A DNA stretch of 37,610 bases, from contig NZ_CAJTQJ010000021.1 in NCBI RefSeq assembly GCF_910578695.1, positions 1 through 37,610 on the forward strand, read 5' to 3'. The notes below the pieces were generated by a model. The model was not told the DNA's origin. It ran no database searches and saw nothing but the letters and a program-made list of their open reading frames with translations. Origin of the DNA: an uncultured Brachyspira sp. Lineage in GTDB: Bacteria; Spirochaetota; Brachyspiria; Brachyspirales; Brachyspiraceae. Of the stretch, positions 26,037 to 34,444 are shown piece by piece (the stretch's first letter is position 1; every line of letters starts with the position of its first letter). The position numbers were made by a program, and so were the translations under genes.

Positions 26037-27101
26037 CTATATGCATTTTTTTATTGCTTCCCATAATCCTTGTAAGTAAACAGCTCCTAATGCTCTGTCA
26101 TAAAGTCCGTATCCCGGCATAGATACTTCGTCCCATATAGCCCTGCCATGATCTGGTCTGAAAGGACCTTCAAAGCCTATATCATAAAATGCTTTCATAA
26201 TAGCGAACATATCCATAGAGCCGTCGCTTGATAAATGTGCTGCTTCTTGGAATTTACCGGGTGCAGTATGTTCTAAATTTCTTACATGTGCAAAGAAAAT
26301 TTTTCCTTTTAAACTTCTTATTGTATCAGGTATATCATTTTTCGGATTAGAACCTAAAGAGCCTGTACATAATGTTATGCCATTGCAGGGGCTATTAATA
26401 CTATTAACCATTCTTAAAATATTTTCTTTATTTACTATTATTCTTGGAAGTCCGAATACAGGCCATGCAGGATCATCAGGATGTATAGCCATTTTTATAT
26501 TATATTTTTCACATACAGGCATTACAGCAGTTAGAAAATATTTTAAATTTTCAAATAATTTTTCATCATCAATATCCTTATACATTTCAAAAAGTTCTTT
26601 TAATCTGCTTAGTCTTTCAGGCTCCCATCCCGGAAGTATAAAACCGTTTGAATTAGAATCTATTTTCTCAAACATTTTCTGGGGATCTATCTTATCTATT
26701 TCTTCCTGATCATAAGATAAAACAGAAGCTCCGTCAGGGCGAACCTTTGCTAAATCACTTCTTGTCCAATCAAATATAGGCATAAAATTATAGCATACTA
26801 AATTAATTCCAGCATTTCCCAAAACTTCCAAAGTTTTTATATAATTTTCTATATATCTATCTCTGCTTGGAAGTCCTATTTTTATATCATCATGTATATT
26901 TACGCTTTCTATACCGTATATTTTTAATCCTGATTCTTCAACTTCCTCTTTTAGTTTTTTTATATCATCTTTTTTCCAAACATCTCCTACTTTACTGTCA
27001 TATAATGTTGTTATTACTCCTTTTACTCCCGGAATTTGTCTTATTTGTTTTAAAGTTACAGAATCAAAATTCTTGCCGAACCATCTTAAAGTCATTATCA
27101 T
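26037..27101 (-). CDS. uxuA: Mannonate dehydratase
   Basis: UxuA dehydrates D-mannonate to 2-keto-3-deoxygluconate with a divalent metal. The 354-aa length matches the shorter Gram-positive type. Typical segments are MTLRWFG at the start, GVKGVITTLYD, NLVCYNFMPIFDWTRSDL, the metal-site MAIHPDDPAWPVFGLPRI, GITLCTGSLG, FAHVRNLE and FRPDHGRAIW. AGGAG lies ten bases upstream of the ATG at 27,101; an ATG six bases further in is also possible. It starts 13 bp after uxuB in the same operon. Confidence 0.96.
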   Translation of the reverse strand: MIMTLRWFGKNFDSVTLKQIRQIPGVKGVITTLYDSKVGDVWKKDDIKKLKEEVEESGLKIYGIESVNIHDDIKIGLPSRDRYIENYIKTLEVLGNAGINLVCYNFMPIFDWTRSDLAKVRPDGASVLSYDQEEIDKIDPQKMFEKIDSNSNGFILPGWEPERLSRLKELFEMYKDIDDEKLFENLKYFLTAVMPVCEKYNIKMAIHPDDPAWPVFGLPRIIVNKENILRMVNSINSPCNGITLCTGSLGSNPKNDIPDTIRSLKGKIFFAHVRNLEHTAPGKFQEAAHLSSDGSMDMFAIMKAFYDIGFEGPFRPDHGRAIWDEVSMPGYGLYDRALGAVYLQGLWEAIKKCI

Positions 27102-27114
27102 AATAAAAATTCTC

Positions 27115-28737
27115 CTAATTTATATATTTTTTCAAGCATTCTTTTACAGCATTTTCATTAGATATCATTTCAGAAAAGTACCCCTCTATTTTCTCACCTA
27201 AATTTATTTTTTTATCATATAAATTAACAGCAAATAAACTATCATTAGATAATATAGGCTTTAAATTATTTCCTATTGTTTTTGTATCTTTAAACTTTAT
27301 ATTTTTTATATAGATTTGTAATTCTTCAAGCATAGAATCAGGACTTATATTCATTTTATTTCCATTATCATCTATACCCATTAAATACCTAAGCCAAGCT
27401 GCTATTGTCAGAGGTATGCCTATCAAAGAAGAAGCATCAAGATTATTTTTGACATAAGATTTTAAAGTTTCTCCGTATCTTACAGCTATTTTTTGAGAAG
27501 TATCGGCTGCTATTCTTTTGGGAGAGTCTGGTATATATGGATTTGCTAAACGCTCATCAATTACTTCTTTTATAAAATCTTTAGGGTTCAAAATTTTAGG
27601 ATCTATAACTACTTTCATACCTTCATCATATCCTATTTTTTCAACTAGCTTTTTTAATAAAGGATTTCTCATCTCTTCATAAATAAAATTATAATTAAGT
27701 AAGCATCCGAATATAGCCAAAGATGTATGCAAAGGATTTAGGCATGCAGTAACTTTCATTTTTTCAGCTGTTTGAACAGTAATTCTGTCGGTGATATACA
27801 CATCAGCTTTTTCAAATTTTGCTCTTCCATTAGGAAATAAATCTTCAATAACTAAATATTCAGGAACTTCAGCATTTACAAAAAGAGCGGTATTATTATG
27901 TCCTACTTTAAATACTGACATTTCTTCAAGTCCTGCTTCCTCCAATTTTTTTGATAAATAATCAGAAGGTCTTGGAGTTATTTTATCAATCATACTTAAA
28001 GGAAAAGAAGTTTTTTTATCATCTTGAAGATATTTTATAAATCCGTCATCAGCAAAACCTCTTTTATTCCACTCTTTTGCTATATCAATAACAGATGATT
28101 TTAATTTATCTCCATTATTGGAGCAGTTATCCATACTAAGCATAGCTATAGGATAGGCTCCGTTTTTGTATCTTTCTAAAAGCATAGCAGTAATAATACT
28201 CATAATATTTTTTGATTTTTTAGGCTCATTACTAATATCTTCTTTGACTGTGCTTATATAATTGCCGTTTAAATCTTTTATAGAATATCCTTTTTCTGTA
28301 ATAGTAAAGCTTACTATCTGAAGAGAATTTGATATGAATATTTTTTTTAATGCCTCATAATAATTTATAAAATCAGCGTGGAGTATATCAGTTATGCTTC
28401 CTATAACTTTTTTATCTATATCTCCGTTATTTTTTATAGATGCCAAAATGGTAAGATTATCAAAAGGCTTATAAACTTTATCAATCATTTCATAATCATC
28501 TTTTCCAGCAGAATGTGTATCAACAGCTATTATTCCTGTATTGATAATATCATCATTCAAAAGGGTATCGGCTATTCTAGCAATAAAGCCTCTGAATATA
28601 TTTCCTGCTCCAAAATGAAGCCAAGCAGGATTTTTATTTGTATTTTCTCTGACTTTATTTATATTATATTTTGGAATTTCTATATCAGCATTTTTCCAAA
28701 AACTTTTATTATTTAAATTGTTAATATTCAATTTCAT
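27115..28737 (-). CDS. uxuB: Fructuronate reductase (mannitol dehydrogenase family)
   Basis: UxuB reduces D-fructuronate to D-mannonate with NADH. The 540-aa protein belongs to the long-chain mannitol dehydrogenase/UxuB family. The Rossmann nucleotide site is LHFGAGNIFRGF (about 40-51), a SMDNCSNNGDKL segment sits in the middle, and the substrate-site region includes VTACLNPLHTSLAIFGCLL with a conserved Lys-x-x-x-Asn-x-x-His arrangement. It is longer than E. coli UxuB (486 aa) because of a longer C-terminal part. First gene of uxuB-uxuA-uxaC-eda. A promoter and an ACTAGT-centred dyad lie directly upstream. Confidence 0.92.
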   Translation of the reverse strand: MKLNINNLNNKSFWKNADIEIPKYNINKVRENTNKNPAWLHFGAGNIFRGFIARIADTLLNDDIINTGIIAVDTHSAGKDDYEMIDKVYKPFDNLTILASIKNNGDIDKKVIGSITDILHADFINYYEALKKIFISNSLQIVSFTITEKGYSIKDLNGNYISTVKEDISNEPKKSKNIMSIITAMLLERYKNGAYPIAMLSMDNCSNNGDKLKSSVIDIAKEWNKRGFADDGFIKYLQDDKKTSFPLSMIDKITPRPSDYLSKKLEEAGLEEMSVFKVGHNNTALFVNAEVPEYLVIEDLFPNGRAKFEKADVYITDRITVQTAEKMKVTACLNPLHTSLAIFGCLLNYNFIYEEMRNPLLKKLVEKIGYDEGMKVVIDPKILNPKDFIKEVIDERLANPYIPDSPKRIAADTSQKIAVRYGETLKSYVKNNLDASSLIGIPLTIAAWLRYLMGIDDNGNKMNISPDSMLEELQIYIKNIKFKDTKTIGNNLKPILSNDSLFAVNLYDKKINLGEKIEGYFSEMISNENAVKECLKKYIN

Positions 28738-28746
28738 AATATATCC

Positions 28747-28770
28747 TATTAATATACTAGTATTTTAATA
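28747..28770. promoter_or_regulatory. Candidate operator upstream of uxuB
   Basis: A 24-bp dyad centred on ATACTAGTAT (28,754-28,763), with TATTAA and TTAATA flanks. Eleven of twelve base pairs are complementary. It overlaps the -10 box and start site of the uxuB promoter. It shares its core with the perfect palindrome at 33,330-33,361. Confidence 0.75.
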
Positions 28771-28789
28771 AAATAATTTAAATAGTCAA
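28762..28789 (-). promoter_or_regulatory. Promoter of uxuB operon
   Basis: On the minus strand TTGACT (28,789-28,784) and TAAAAT (28,767-28,762) are 16 bp apart, about 25 bp before the uxuB ATG. Confidence 0.65.
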
Positions 28790-28894
28790 GCAAAATATTA
28801 CTTAATTTATTGCTGCTGATAAAAATTGTTTGCTCATAATATTTTTTATTCTCGCTTACAATTTTTATATTACTATTAATTAAAATTTTTTATT

Positions 28895-28910
28895 GCTTAT
28901 AATTATAAGC
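28895..28910. other. Perfect 16-bp palindrome just beyond the original end of the transporter gene
   Basis: GCTTATAATTATAAGC lies 4 bp beyond TAA 28,915-28,917 in the minus-strand transcript. It may be a weak terminator (no clean U-run). Its position fits the downstream stop, not the premature stop at 29,071, as the original gene end. Confidence 0.4.
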
Positions 28911-28914
28911 TTTA

Positions 28915-30354
28915 TTATATATTTTTGGCTTTTATTTCAGCTATAGCTCCTTGTATTTCCTCCATTTTCTCTTTAGTAAGCGGATAGAGTCTCATAGCTA
29001 TAATATTTAGTATCCAGCCAATCATAGGGGCAAAAAATACGCAGAACATAGTTACCCAAAAAATGCCTGCTTAATAAGGAGTATTAGGGGTAGGCTGAGA
29101 GTTTTTAAACCCAATCATTGCTATTAATAATCCTACTATAGTGGTGGCAAAAGATGATATTATTTTATCAACGCAGCTGAATAATGTACCCATTAAACCG
29201 GGCATATATTTGCCAGATCTATAAGTTTCAAAATCTGCACAGTCAGCAGTCATAGGTATAACTATATTTGTAGATATTCCTGCAAATCCCTGCATTAATA
29301 TCCATAATACAATAAATGCTATAGTAAAGAAATTAGGGTTTTTAAAGCTCATAGAGGCAGGCTCTCCAAATATAAATAGCAAAGATAAAAGTGCAGCAAA
29401 AATTATGCAGCCTATAGTACCGAATAAAAGGGCTTTTCTCTGTCCTAAACGGCTTGCAATAAATTTCATACCTAAAATTATTATAATGATGCTTGGTATG
29501 CTGTATATTGCAGATACTTCTCCGCTAAGTGCATAATTACCGCATATTATACCATAAAGCATAACTAAAACTATAGAATTAGATTGTATGGTAATAAAAA
29601 GTTTGCTTGCGGATGCTGCAATTACAAGCATCTGTATAGCTCTGTTTTTTCTTATAACAGTATAGTAATCTTTAAAAGTTATTAACTGAGGCTTTCCAAG
29701 TCCGAAATATTCTGTCCTGTCTTTAGACCATAATCCTATTATTGCAAGTATAGATAATAAAGCAGATACAGATATAGTAAAAACTAAGAAAGTATTAAAA
29801 AATTCTGCATTAAATCCGCCGTATTTTTTCATCAAAACATTAGAAACTATAATCTGCATACCTGCAAATAATACAACACCATAGCTTCCGTCAAATATAG
29901 TGAAATAAGGTCTTTGTTTCGGATCATTAGTAAGACAAGTTTGTGCAGATTTTGTAACAACGCATTGTAAAGTATATCCTATAATATATACAGCATAAAC
30001 TAATATAAAAAATAATAGCCTCATATTTTGAGGTGCTTTATATACAAATTTATACATTATTATACAAGATATAATCATAACAATATTACCAGCTGCTATA
30101 AAAGGTCTGTTTTTCCCAAATCTTCCATTTGTTTTATCCAAAAAATAGCCTACAAAAGGATCTGTTACAGCATCCCAAATACGCATAACAGTAAGCAGTG
30201 TAGATACTAAAACTACGCCTAATCCTAACATTCCCGTTGCATAATATGATATAAAAAACATAAAGAACATATACAAATTTGTTGCTGTATTATTAAATGC
30301 AAAGAATGCTATTTGCCATATTTTGGCTTTATGATAAGTATTTATATTAGTCAT
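28915..30354 (-). pseudogene. GPH-family sugar/glucuronide:cation symporter, interrupted by an in-frame TAA
   Basis: An MFS-type transporter of the glycoside-pentoside-hexuronide:cation family, most likely for import of glucuronides (UidB-like role). The motif DAVTDPFVGYFLDKTNGRFG (residues 61-80) is diagnostic. The first 427 codons end at TAA 29,071-29,073. Reading on in the same frame gives 51 more residues, including a hydrophobic helix beginning AGIFWVTMFCVFF and a family-typical tail RLYPLTKEKMEEIQ, ending at TAA 28,915-28,917. The full length of about 479 aa is normal for the family, so the last helix is lost through a single nonsense codon. Start at 30,354 with AGGAG. A truncated but partly active protein, or a sequencing error, remains possible. 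Confidence 0.85.
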
Positions 30355-30455
30355 ATCTATACTCCTATTATTTTTTTAATGATAATCAGTCAGAAAAATA
30401 TATTAATTTTATTATTGTTTATTATTGCTAATAAAAATTGTTTTATTGTTGCTAG

Positions 30456-30512
30456 CTATAAACTAGCTGATAACAAACTTTGCTGTTTATCAGCTGTTAG
30501 TTTATAGTTTTT
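30456..30512 (+). terminator. Long stem-loop with T-tract in the uidA-transporter gap
   Basis: Left arm CTATAAACTA plus GCTGATAA (30,456-30,473) pairs with TTATCAGC plus TAGTTTATAG (30,487-30,507), an 18-bp stem with a three-base bulge. TTTTT follows on the plus strand. Formally it is a plus-strand terminator, yet no plus-strand gene lies upstream. In the minus-strand mRNA it sits between uidA and the transporter and may cause partial termination or protect the upstream message. Confidence 0.5.
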
Positions 30513-30593
30513 AATAATCCCTGCTGTTTTTACAAATGTTAGGGACTTACAATTTTTATAATTGTATTTTTAGTATTTTAAATACTATATTTA

Positions 30594-32399
30594 TTATTTT
30601 TTGTAATCTAACGGCAGTTTAGTCCATCTGTTTCTTATGAAATATGCAGCTAATTTAGGCTGACGATTTCTAGTGAATATTCCTTTTTTATTTCCGTCTG
30701 CTCTAAATATTCCTTCTGTCGTTTGGAAGTCAGCAAAGTTCCATAACTGTTCGCCTACTATAAAATCATAGCTGTCAAAAACTTTAAAATTCATTTCATA
30801 ATATTCTAACTGATACTCTTCGCTCCACATTACAGAAGGAAGTTTATGAATGCCCGCATAAGTATCAGCCCCATATTCTGTGAACATAACAGGTTTATTC
30901 ATACCAGAATATAAATTCATTTCTTCTCTGAATTTTTCTTCTGACATATCTATTTCATATCCGCCTAATAAATACCAGCCGTAATATCTATTTAAAGTAA
31001 TTACATCGCATAAGTGCATGCATTTACATCTTCCGGGAGAGGATTCTCCAATAGCAGCAAAAGTTTTTGGCAGATTTTGTTTATCTTGTTTTTTGGCAAA
31101 ATTAAATATATCTTCAAAATATGGTAAAGCCTCATCTTTAGAAGTATCAGGCTCATTAAATAAACTCCACATAACAACACAAGGGTGATTTTTGTCTCTT
31201 TTTATAAGTTCTTCAACTGCATTTTTATGTACTATTTTTGTTTTTGTATGTACTTCATCTAAAGAAAAATAATCAGCCTTTGATGAACTAGGATTTAATA
31301 TAGAGCCTACATCAAACATACCCACAGCAGCAACTTCATCTATAACTACAATCCCTTCTCTGTCTGCAGCCTGCATTATTTCTTCGCTGTAAGGATAATG
31401 AGATGTCCTAAATGAATTAGCTCCAATCCACTTTATTAATTCAAAATCTCTTTTTATTACAGGCGGATTATATCCTCTTCCTGATATTTCGCTATCCTCA
31501 TGTTTTCCAAATCCTGTAAAATAAAAAGGCTTTCCATTAATTAAAAATTGTTTTCCTTCTACTTTAACAGTTCTTATTCCAAAGTCTAAATAATATTCAT
31601 CTATAAGCTCATCGCCGTTTTTTATATATGCTATAAATTTATATAAATAAGCCGCTTTCGGATTCCATAACTTAGCATCTTTAATAACTATTTTTCCGAT
31701 ATTTCCTTCGCTGTTTGCAATTAATTTTTCTTCTTCATCATATATTTGTATATATACTTTATTTTTGCCTGTAGTATGAACTTCATAGTTTACAATTCCG
31801 TCACTTCCATTTATATCTGATAATATATCTATATCATATATATATTCTTTATTTGTAACAGTAATTTTTATAGGTCTATTCAAACCAGCATAATTAAAAA
31901 AATCAAAAGAAGGTTTAATGTATTTTTTACCCGAAGGCTTAGTTTCTGTATGCCCGCAAGGTATTGTTGTATTTGCAAGTTCATTATTAACAAGCACAAC
32001 TAATTTATTTTTTTCTCTGAATATGCCTGCTTCATTTACAGGAACATTGAAAGGCATAAATCCGCCTATATGACTTAATACTTCTTTACCATTAATATAT
32101 ACAGCAGCTTGATGTGTGGCACATCCGAATCTTATATTAACATCTTTATCTTTCCATTCTAAAGGAAGATAAAATGAAGTTTCATACCATATATCTCCAG
32201 CATATTCTCTTATATTTTTATCAGTGAAAAGATCATTAAAACTAGATGGCACAGGTATAAATGTGGTATCTTTAAGCCCATTAGCATATCCATTATTTCT
32301 GCCCTCATTATTTTCATCTATTTTAAATTCCCACATACCTGATAAGTCAATAACTCTTCTTGTTCTGCTTTCTCTAGGATATAACATAGAATTAATCAT
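30594..32399 (-). CDS. uidA: Beta-glucuronidase (GH2)
   Basis: UidA hydrolyses glucuronide conjugates to free glucuronate in the cytosol (no signal peptide). The 601-aa protein matches E. coli UidA along its length. Acid/base Glu416 is in WSLFNEPDT, nucleophile Glu508 in MFTEYGADT, and the glucuronate-recognising N-x-K motif is Asn570-Lys572 in GNKKGIFTR. After VDEVAAVG (352-360) the segment 361-390 is long enough to form the active-site loop 1 found in small-substrate glucuronidases. GGAGG lies upstream of the ATG, and the start is 32 bp after the outer-membrane protein gene, so the two form an operon. Confidence 0.96.
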   Translation of the reverse strand: MINSMLYPRESRTRRVIDLSGMWEFKIDENNEGRNNGYANGLKDTTFIPVPSSFNDLFTDKNIREYAGDIWYETSFYLPLEWKDKDVNIRFGCATHQAAVYINGKEVLSHIGGFMPFNVPVNEAGIFREKNKLVVLVNNELANTTIPCGHTETKPSGKKYIKPSFDFFNYAGLNRPIKITVTNKEYIYDIDILSDINGSDGIVNYEVHTTGKNKVYIQIYDEEEKLIANSEGNIGKIVIKDAKLWNPKAAYLYKFIAYIKNGDELIDEYYLDFGIRTVKVEGKQFLINGKPFYFTGFGKHEDSEISGRGYNPPVIKRDFELIKWIGANSFRTSHYPYSEEIMQAADREGIVVIDEVAAVGMFDVGSILNPSSSKADYFSLDEVHTKTKIVHKNAVEELIKRDKNHPCVVMWSLFNEPDTSKDEALPYFEDIFNFAKKQDKQNLPKTFAAIGESSPGRCKCMHLCDVITLNRYYGWYLLGGYEIDMSEEKFREEMNLYSGMNKPVMFTEYGADTYAGIHKLPSVMWSEEYQLEYYEMNFKVFDSYDFIVGEQLWNFADFQTTEGIFRADGNKKGIFTRNRQPKLAAYFIRNRWTKLPLDYKK

Positions 32400-32431
32400 A
32401 AAAAATTTCCTCCAAATTTATTTATTGCAAA

Positions 32432-33319
32432 TTAATTAAAAAATAATTTTGTCAAATCAATACCTACTTTAAGTTCAAATCCCCATCCGTTTTTATTAAA
32501 TTCAGAATGTCCTATTGACAAAGCAGACATATCTTGTTTGAAAATACCGCCGTAGAATATTCTAGGTTCAAAGAAGAAACTCCATTCTTCTAAGAAAAAT
32601 TGGAAGCGTGGATTGAATCTTATCCAATACCAATCATTGAATGAAGTTTGTGCACCTGATAATATTTTGAATTGTATTTCAGGTCTTAAAGCAAAATAAT
32701 CATTGAAACGCATTTGATATGCTATTCTAAACTCAGTACCGTCATACCAGCCTTGAGTTAATTTTTTTGTTTTATCATCATATTGATTTCCTCTTAAATA
32801 TATATTCTGCTGAGCCATAAATGTTATAGAATGAGATTTGAATGCAGCAGCATCAGGAAGTTTTTTATTCAAATACATTACAAATACTAAATCTCCTGAT
32901 GAAGTGAGTCCTAAACTAAAAGTATTTAAAAAATACATATTTCCTGTTAATTCAACCATAGAAAAAGGATTTGAATTATTTTTTCCTTGTCTGCTTCCTT
33001 CTTTCCATTCAGGCTCATATATACTTGGATTATCAAATTGTGCCTGTAATATGAATCCAAAACCTAACCATGGAACATTTTTTAATGTCTGCATATAAGT
33101 TAATTTAGTGTCAAAATTTTCCATCATTCTTTTTGCTTTAGGATTTTGTCCCAAACTTGTTAAATCTCCTGAAGAATATTCAATATAAAAACTTAGCATT
33201 TTCATTGATCCCGGATATACATTAAAAAATTGAAATGCTGGGTTTTGTGCATTAGACTGAGCAAATAAAATGCTTGAAAATAATGCCGAACTTATGATAC
33301 TAATAATTAATTTTTTCAT
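32432..33319 (-). CDS. Outer-membrane beta-barrel-like protein, candidate glucuronide porin
   Basis: A 295-aa secreted protein. Residues 1-20 are a signal peptide (MKKLIISIISSALFSSILFA). The mature part alternates hydrophobic and polar residues with many aromatic residues and ends in a hydrophobic strand (FELKVGIDLTKLFFN), as in outer-membrane barrels. Segments such as FRIAYQMRFNDYFALRPEIQF and RFQFFLEEWSFFFEPRIFY look like paired beta strands. I recognise no named family. It is the first gene of the uidA operon, under a promoter with a 32-bp palindrome, so a role in passage of glucuronides or oligosaccharides across the outer membrane is inferred. AAAAGGAG precedes the ATG. Confidence 0.65.
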   Translation of the reverse strand: MKKLIISIISSALFSSILFAQSNAQNPAFQFFNVYPGSMKMLSFYIEYSSGDLTSLGQNPKAKRMMENFDTKLTYMQTLKNVPWLGFGFILQAQFDNPSIYEPEWKEGSRQGKNNSNPFSMVELTGNMYFLNTFSLGLTSSGDLVFVMYLNKKLPDAAAFKSHSITFMAQQNIYLRGNQYDDKTKKLTQGWYDGTEFRIAYQMRFNDYFALRPEIQFKILSGAQTSFNDWYWIRFNPRFQFFLEEWSFFFEPRIFYGGIFKQDMSALSIGHSEFNKNGWGFELKVGIDLTKLFFN

Positions 33320-33329
33320 ACATAGCTCC

Positions 33330-33361
33330 TTTTTTCTAACATACTAGTATGTTAGAAAAAA
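33330..33361. promoter_or_regulatory. Perfect 32-bp palindromic operator upstream of the outer-membrane protein-uidA operon
   Basis: Sixteen bp on each side of centre 33,345/33,346 are exactly complementary; the core is CTAACATACTAGTATGTTAG. It overlaps the -10 box and the expected start site. A dimeric repressor, most simply the adjacent GntR protein, should bind here. Confidence 0.9.
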
Positions 33362-33377
33362 TAAAATCTATTGTCAA
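33349..33377 (-). promoter_or_regulatory. Promoter of the outer-membrane protein-uidA operon
   Basis: On the minus strand TTGACA (33,377-33,372) and TAACAT (33,354-33,349) have 17-bp spacing, with the -10 box inside the palindrome. Confidence 0.8.
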
Positions 33378-33595
33378 TAAAAAATTATATTTTTTTAAGA
33401 AAAACTGAAAATTTATATTTTTTAAATGTATCAGGCTCAATATAAAAATTATGAGATTCTTATATTTTAATTTCTTAAGATGTAAAGTGAATAATTTTTT
33501 TTATTATTAGTGATATTAAATAATTTTAAAACTATTTATAGATTTTAATAATAATAAAATTTTTAATTATTGCTTATTTTCAATTTTTCAATTGC
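33378..33595. other. AT-rich gap between the divergent promoters
   Basis: Part of the 408-bp region separating the outer-membrane protein gene and gntR. No open frame or clear site beyond the two promoters is visible. Confidence 0.4.
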
Positions 33596-33624
33596 TTGAA
33601 GTTTATTTATAAATAGTTTAATAT
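33596..33624 (+). promoter_or_regulatory. Promoter of gntR with surrounding dyad
   Basis: TTGAAG (33,596-33,601) and TAATAT (33,619-33,624) with 17-bp spacing, about 100 bp before the gene. An AT-rich dyad (33,601-33,615 with 33,627-33,642, one unpaired base) brackets the -10 box and differs from the ACTAGT palindrome. Confidence 0.5.
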
Positions 33625-33727
33625 ATTATTTATAAAATAAACAATAAAAACTGCATACTATTTTAAATAATAGCAGTTTGCAATTTTATTAGTAATTAGA
33701 GATAATTTAAGGATATGTTTTTATATT

Positions 33728-34435
33728 ATGCCTAAAGTAAAGAATAATAATGCTGATAATTTAATAATATTAGACAGAGAAGTAAATGAACCTATAGGGA
33801 ATTATGCTGTAAGATGCTTGGAATATAATATTATAAATATGACATTGCCTCCGGGTACTTTTATTAGTGAAAAGATAGTAAGCGAGGTATTATCTATAAG
33901 CAGAACTCCTATAAGAGAGGCTTTTTCCAGACTTGAGAAGGTTCATTTAATTGAAATATATCCTCAAAAAGGTACTAGAGTGTCTTTGATAGATTCTGAT
34001 ATAGTTGAAGAGACTAGTTTTATGAGAATGGTTCTTGAAAAAGAGATAGTAAAAATAGTTTGCAGAAATTATTCACAAAAAGATTTGAAATTTATAAGTA
34101 AAAATATAGAAAGATATGAAAAAAACATAAATACTGATAAATTTTATGAACTTCTTAAATTAGATAATGAATTTCATCAAATATTATTTTCAATAGCAAA
34201 TAAAGAATTGACTTTTAATCTAATCAAAGATTCTATAAAACATTTTAACAGAGCTAGAATATTTAATATAATAGAAATGGATAGAACAAGAACATTGACG
34301 GAACATAAAAATATACTGACGCTTATAAATCAAAAAAATATCAAAAAACTTACTTCTCTTATGGAGCTTCATTTAACTCATGTCAAAGATGATATGAATT
34401 TTCTAAAAAATAAATTCCCAGAGTATTTTAAATAA
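33728..34435 (+). CDS. GntR-family regulator, FadR/UxuR type (FCD domain)
   Basis: A 235-aa DNA-binding regulator. The N-terminal winged helix-turn-helix (about residues 18-88) has the GntR signature LPPGTFISEKIVSEVL, then SRTPIREAFSRLE and IEIYPQKGTRVS. The C-terminal all-helical FCD ligand domain (about 95-220) carries spaced His/Asp residues (LDNEFHQILF, EHKNIL, LHLTHV) typical of metal-assisted sugar-acid binding. Position next to the uronate genes and opposite the uidA operon suggests it represses them until a uronate or KDG-type ligand binds, like UxuR/ExuR. The shared palindromes at 28,747, 33,330 and 35,484 are its likely sites. It converges with kdgK, leaving 9 bp. Confidence 0.88.
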   Translation: MPKVKNNNADNLIILDREVNEPIGNYAVRCLEYNIINMTLPPGTFISEKIVSEVLSISRTPIREAFSRLEKVHLIEIYPQKGTRVSLIDSDIVEETSFMRMVLEKEIVKIVCRNYSQKDLKFISKNIERYEKNINTDKFYELLKLDNEFHQILFSIANKELTFNLIKDSIKHFNRARIFNIIEMDRTRTLTEHKNILTLINQKNIKKLTSLMELHLTHVKDDMNFLKNKFPEYFK

Positions 34436-34444
34436 TTAATAGTC

